NCBI RefSeq assembly: GCF_023231945.1
Contig: NZ_JAJLJH010000006.1
Span: 62,001 to 126,000 of the forward strand
Direction of reading: 5' to 3'
DNA: 64,000 bases
Source: Scleromatobacter humisilvae
GTDB lineage: Bacteria > Pseudomonadota > Gammaproteobacteria > Burkholderiales > Burkholderiaceae_C
The notes under the pieces were generated by a model, which was given only the letters and a program-made list of their open reading frames with translations, ran no database searches and was not told where the DNA came from. The position numbers and the translations under genes were made by a program. Of the stretch, positions 61,985-64,000 are shown piece by piece; the first letter of the stretch is position 1; the number at the start of each line of letters is the position of its first letter.

Positions 61985-63777
61985 CGGATCTCCGAGGCGA
62001 GTTGTTCGAGGAGGGTCTGGAAGGCGCGCACGGCGAGGTCGATGTCGTGCGCGGTGCTGGATTCCAGCGGGTTGTGGCTGATGCCGGCGTTCTCGCCGCG
62101 CACGAAGAGCATGGCCTGCGGCAGCAGCGCATGCATCTTCATGGCGTCGTGGCCGGCGCCGCTGGGCATGCGATGGACGGGCAGGCCCAGCGATTCGACG
62201 GCGCGCTCCCAGCGCTGCTGCCACGCGGGCGCGCTCGGGGCGGCGGACGCCCGCATGGTCTCCTGCAGGCGATACGAGACGCCGCGGCGTTCGCACAGCG
62301 CCTTCAGTTGCGCGAGGACGTCCGACGAGCAGGCGTCGCGCACCGCATCGGTGGGCGCGCGCACGTCGAGGCTGAACTTGCAGCGTCCCGGCACGACGTT
62401 GATCGAGCCGTTGGGCACCTCCAGCATGCCGACGGTGCCGACCAGGTGAGGCTGCGACTGGGCGCGCTTCTCGACGAGCAGCGCGAGCTCGGCGACGGCG
62501 GTGGCCGCGTCGCGACGGCGATCCATCGGCGTGGTGCCCGCATGGCTCGCGAGTCCGACGACCTCGCCGACGTGGCGCACGCTGCCGTTGATGGATGTGA
62601 CGACGCCCAGCGGCAGGTCGAGCTCGTTGAGCACCGGACCCTGCTCGATGTGCACCTCGATGAAGCCGAGATAGCGCGAGATCTCGCGCTTCAGCGACGG
62701 GATGTCCTCGGCGCGCAGGCCGGCCGCCACCATGGCGTCGCGCATGCGCACGCCGTTGGCGTCGGCCTGGTCGAGCCAGCGTTCGTCGAAGTGGCCGGTG
62801 AGCGCGCCCGAGCCGAGGAACACGGCCTCGTAGCGCTGGCCCTCCTCCTCGGCGAAGCCGATCACCTCGATGCCGAACGGCAGGCGCTCGCCGCGTCGCT
62901 TCAGCTCGCGCACGCAGGCCATCGGCACGAGGATGCCCAGGCGGCCGTCGTACTTGCCGCCGTTGCGCACGGTGTCGTAGTGGCTGCCGGTGATCAGGCG
63001 CTTCGCGGACGCGTCGCTGCCGCCGTAGACGCCGACGACGTTGCCGACCGCGTCGATCGTCACGTCGTCGAAGCCGCACTCGCCGCGCATCCAGTCCGCC
63101 AGTTGCGCGGCGGTCGCGCGGTGCGCGTCGGTGAGGTAGGTGACCGTGAGCTCGCCGCGTGCCGCGTACTCGGGCTCGCTGAAGCGCGCGAGCGATTCGG
63201 CCCAGTCCCACACGAGGTTGCCCTGCGTCGGCTCGACGCCGAACTTGTCGTCGAGGCGGATCTCGGCGATGCGGTGGATGTTGCGCAGCGCCTCGTCGAA
63301 CTCGAAGTCGGGATGGTGGGACGCGCGTCGCTCGAAGGCCGCGATGATCTGCTGCTTCGAGAGCCCGACGCCGCGCGGACCGCGCACCGCCAGGATGAAC
63401 GGGAAGCCGAACTTCCTGTTGTAGGCGGCGTTGAGTTCGTTGATGCGCGCGAACTCCTCGGGCGTGCAGGCGGTGAGGCCGGCCTTGCCCTGCTCGTTCG
63501 TGCTCTCGGCGGTGAGCGTCTTTGCCACCATCGCCTTGCCCGCGAGTTCCGGGTGGGCGCGGATCAGCCCGAGCTGCGCCTCGCGCCCGCCCGCGCGTGT
63601 CGCGCGCACGAGCGCGTGCTTCAGCGTCGCGAGGCTGGCGAAGGGACGCGCGTCCCACGCCGCCTCGGCGATCCAGGGCGAGTGCTCGTAGGTGCCGTCG
63701 AGCAGCGTGGTGAATCCGGCGCGCGTGGCGGCGTTCAGTCGTTCGAGCGTGAGGGGGAAATTCGAGGACACGGTCAC
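61981..63777 (-). CDS. UraD-AllC fusion: OHCU decarboxylase and allantoate amidohydrolase
   Basis: 598-residue fusion from a GTG at 63777 that overlaps the previous stop. Residues of about 1-170 are OHCU decarboxylase (RAHPELAGK with the catalytic His, STNEQGKAGL, FGFPFILAVRG), which makes S-allantoin. From about 175 onward is an M20-type allantoate amidohydrolase: SHYDTVRNGGKYDGRLG, FAEEEGQRYEAVFLGS, VHIEQGPVLNE, ASHAGTTPMDRRRDAA and GAGHDAMKM give the metal sites. It combines steps before and after allantoinase, which is encoded just upstream. The fusion order is known in some betaproteobacteria. Confidence 0.93.
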   Translation of the reverse strand: MTVSSNFPLTLERLNAATRAGFTTLLDGTYEHSPWIAEAAWDARPFASLATLKHALVRATRAGGREAQLGLIRAHPELAGKAMVAKTLTAESTNEQGKAGLTACTPEEFARINELNAAYNRKFGFPFILAVRGPRGVGLSKQQIIAAFERRASHHPDFEFDEALRNIHRIAEIRLDDKFGVEPTQGNLVWDWAESLARFSEPEYAARGELTVTYLTDAHRATAAQLADWMRGECGFDDVTIDAVGNVVGVYGGSDASAKRLITGSHYDTVRNGGKYDGRLGILVPMACVRELKRRGERLPFGIEVIGFAEEEGQRYEAVFLGSGALTGHFDERWLDQADANGVRMRDAMVAAGLRAEDIPSLKREISRYLGFIEVHIEQGPVLNELDLPLGVVTSINGSVRHVGEVVGLASHAGTTPMDRRRDAATAVAELALLVEKRAQSQPHLVGTVGMLEVPNGSINVVPGRCKFSLDVRAPTDAVRDACSSDVLAQLKALCERRGVSYRLQETMRASAAPSAPAWQQRWERAVESLGLPVHRMPSGAGHDAMKMHALLPQAMLFVRGENAGISHNPLESSTAHDIDLAVRAFQTLLEQLASEIR

Positions 63778-64000
63778 TCCCAGACGAAGGCGGTGTTGGC
63801 ATCGAAGGGATGCACCTGCTTCCAGTGCCGCGCGATGTCGATGCGGCGCGCGATCCACACGCGCTCGTGGCGCTGCACGTGATCGAGGAAGCGCTGCAGC
63901 GCGCGCATGCGGCCGGGTCGGCCGAGCAGGCGGCAGTGCATGCCGATGCTCATCATCGACGGGCGCTCGTCGCCCTCGGCGTAGTGCACGTCGAAGGCGT
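63774..64000 (-). CDS. puuE: Allantoinase PuuE (3' part)
   Basis: C-terminal 75 codons of a polysaccharide-deacetylase-fold allantoinase that opens allantoin to allantoate. The 5' part is beyond the right edge. Visible marks: YAEGDERPSMMSIGMHCRLLGRPGRMRALQRFLDHVQ and the C-terminal VWIARRIDIARHWKQVHPF, both typical of PuuE. Its stop overlaps the GTG of the UraD-AllC gene (GTGA), so the two are translationally coupled. It is assigned on this C-terminal block and on position. Confidence 0.85.
   Translation of the reverse strand, partial: AFDVHYAEGDERPSMMSIGMHCRLLGRPGRMRALQRFLDHVQRHERVWIARRIDIARHWKQVHPFDANTAFVWE

Noticed and set aside
60746-63802. A single 1018-codon protein spanning the M20 hydrolase and the UraD-AllC region
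   Set aside because: The upstream part is out of frame with AllC; two separate genes with an ATGA junction explain the motifs.
1-64000. tRNA, rRNA, CRISPR, insertion sequence or prophage
   Set aside because: No clover-leaf sequence, spaced repeat array, transposase or phage gene was found on reading either strand.

Overview
The window is a compact, very GC-rich stretch of bacterial chromosome, roughly 68-70 percent G+C by eye. It looks like a betaproteobacterium of the order Burkholderiales, in the Massilia / Roseateles neighbourhood. The pointers are the ribD - pilin block - nrdR - glyA arrangement, UbiD, an edd-eda pair, a TonB-ExbB-ExbD-ExbD operon, a gcl-hyi-glxR-glycerate kinase operon behind a purine-breakdown cluster, and many chemotaxis and cyclic-di-GMP proteins. 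Genus cannot be fixed from the sequence alone. There are no rRNA or tRNA genes, CRISPR arrays, insertion sequences or phage genes that I can see; it reads as ordinary chromosome plus signalling genes.

Layout. 1-667: 5' part of ribD (minus). 797-4682: six type IV pilus minor-pilin genes (two fimT-like, pilV, pilW, pilX, pilE) with overlapping GTGA/ATGA junctions and no pilY1. 4729-6436: nrdR and glyA (minus), glyA preceded by a ZTP (pfl) riboswitch at 6552-6709. 6843-9628: lytic transglycosylase and ubiD. 9809-12281: YdcF-like protein, pdxH, MocA-like nucleotidyltransferase. 12404-14929: the Entner-Doudoroff pair edd-eda, with a HexR-like operator between the -35 and -10 boxes and apparently no leader. 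15091-16544: SDR oxidoreductase and PaiB-like protein. 16656-21524: tonB-exbB-exbD-exbD-TPR protein-metallo-hydrolase, all minus. 21525-25678: a gene-poor, less GC-rich gap, then small unknown proteins and three lipoproteins. 25682-29657: GGDEF-EAL protein, gluconate permease and gluconokinase, the latter two feeding the Entner-Doudoroff genes 13 kb away. 29735-32216: NAD(P)-binding protein and NAPE-PLD-like hydrolase, divergent from a TetR regulator with repeated operator-like sites. 32221-47164: mostly signalling (MASE1-PAS-GGDEF, two histidine kinases, a chemoreceptor, a dCache-GGDEF protein), with a 5'-nucleotidase, a histone-H1-like protein, a glycosyltransferase and a TetR regulator. 47480-54911: MFS exporter, FUSC transporter, a small hydrophilic protein, an ICMT-like methyltransferase with an AraC regulator, and a second chemoreceptor.

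54918-64000 is one metabolic unit. Purine breakdown (allantoinase PuuE, a UraD-AllC fusion, and an M20 hydrolase of unknown substrate) releases glyoxylate. Gcl, Hyi, tartronate semialdehyde reductase and glycerate 2-kinase then carry the carbon to 2-phosphoglycerate. A divergent LysR regulator sits between the two halves.

I did not find an obviously new system. The best leads are the glyA riboswitch, the leaderless HexR-type edd promoter, the duplicated-ExbD TonB operon with its TPR and metallo-hydrolase tail, the M20 enzyme inside the purine cluster, and a possible small RNA before the strong terminator at 47442-47480.
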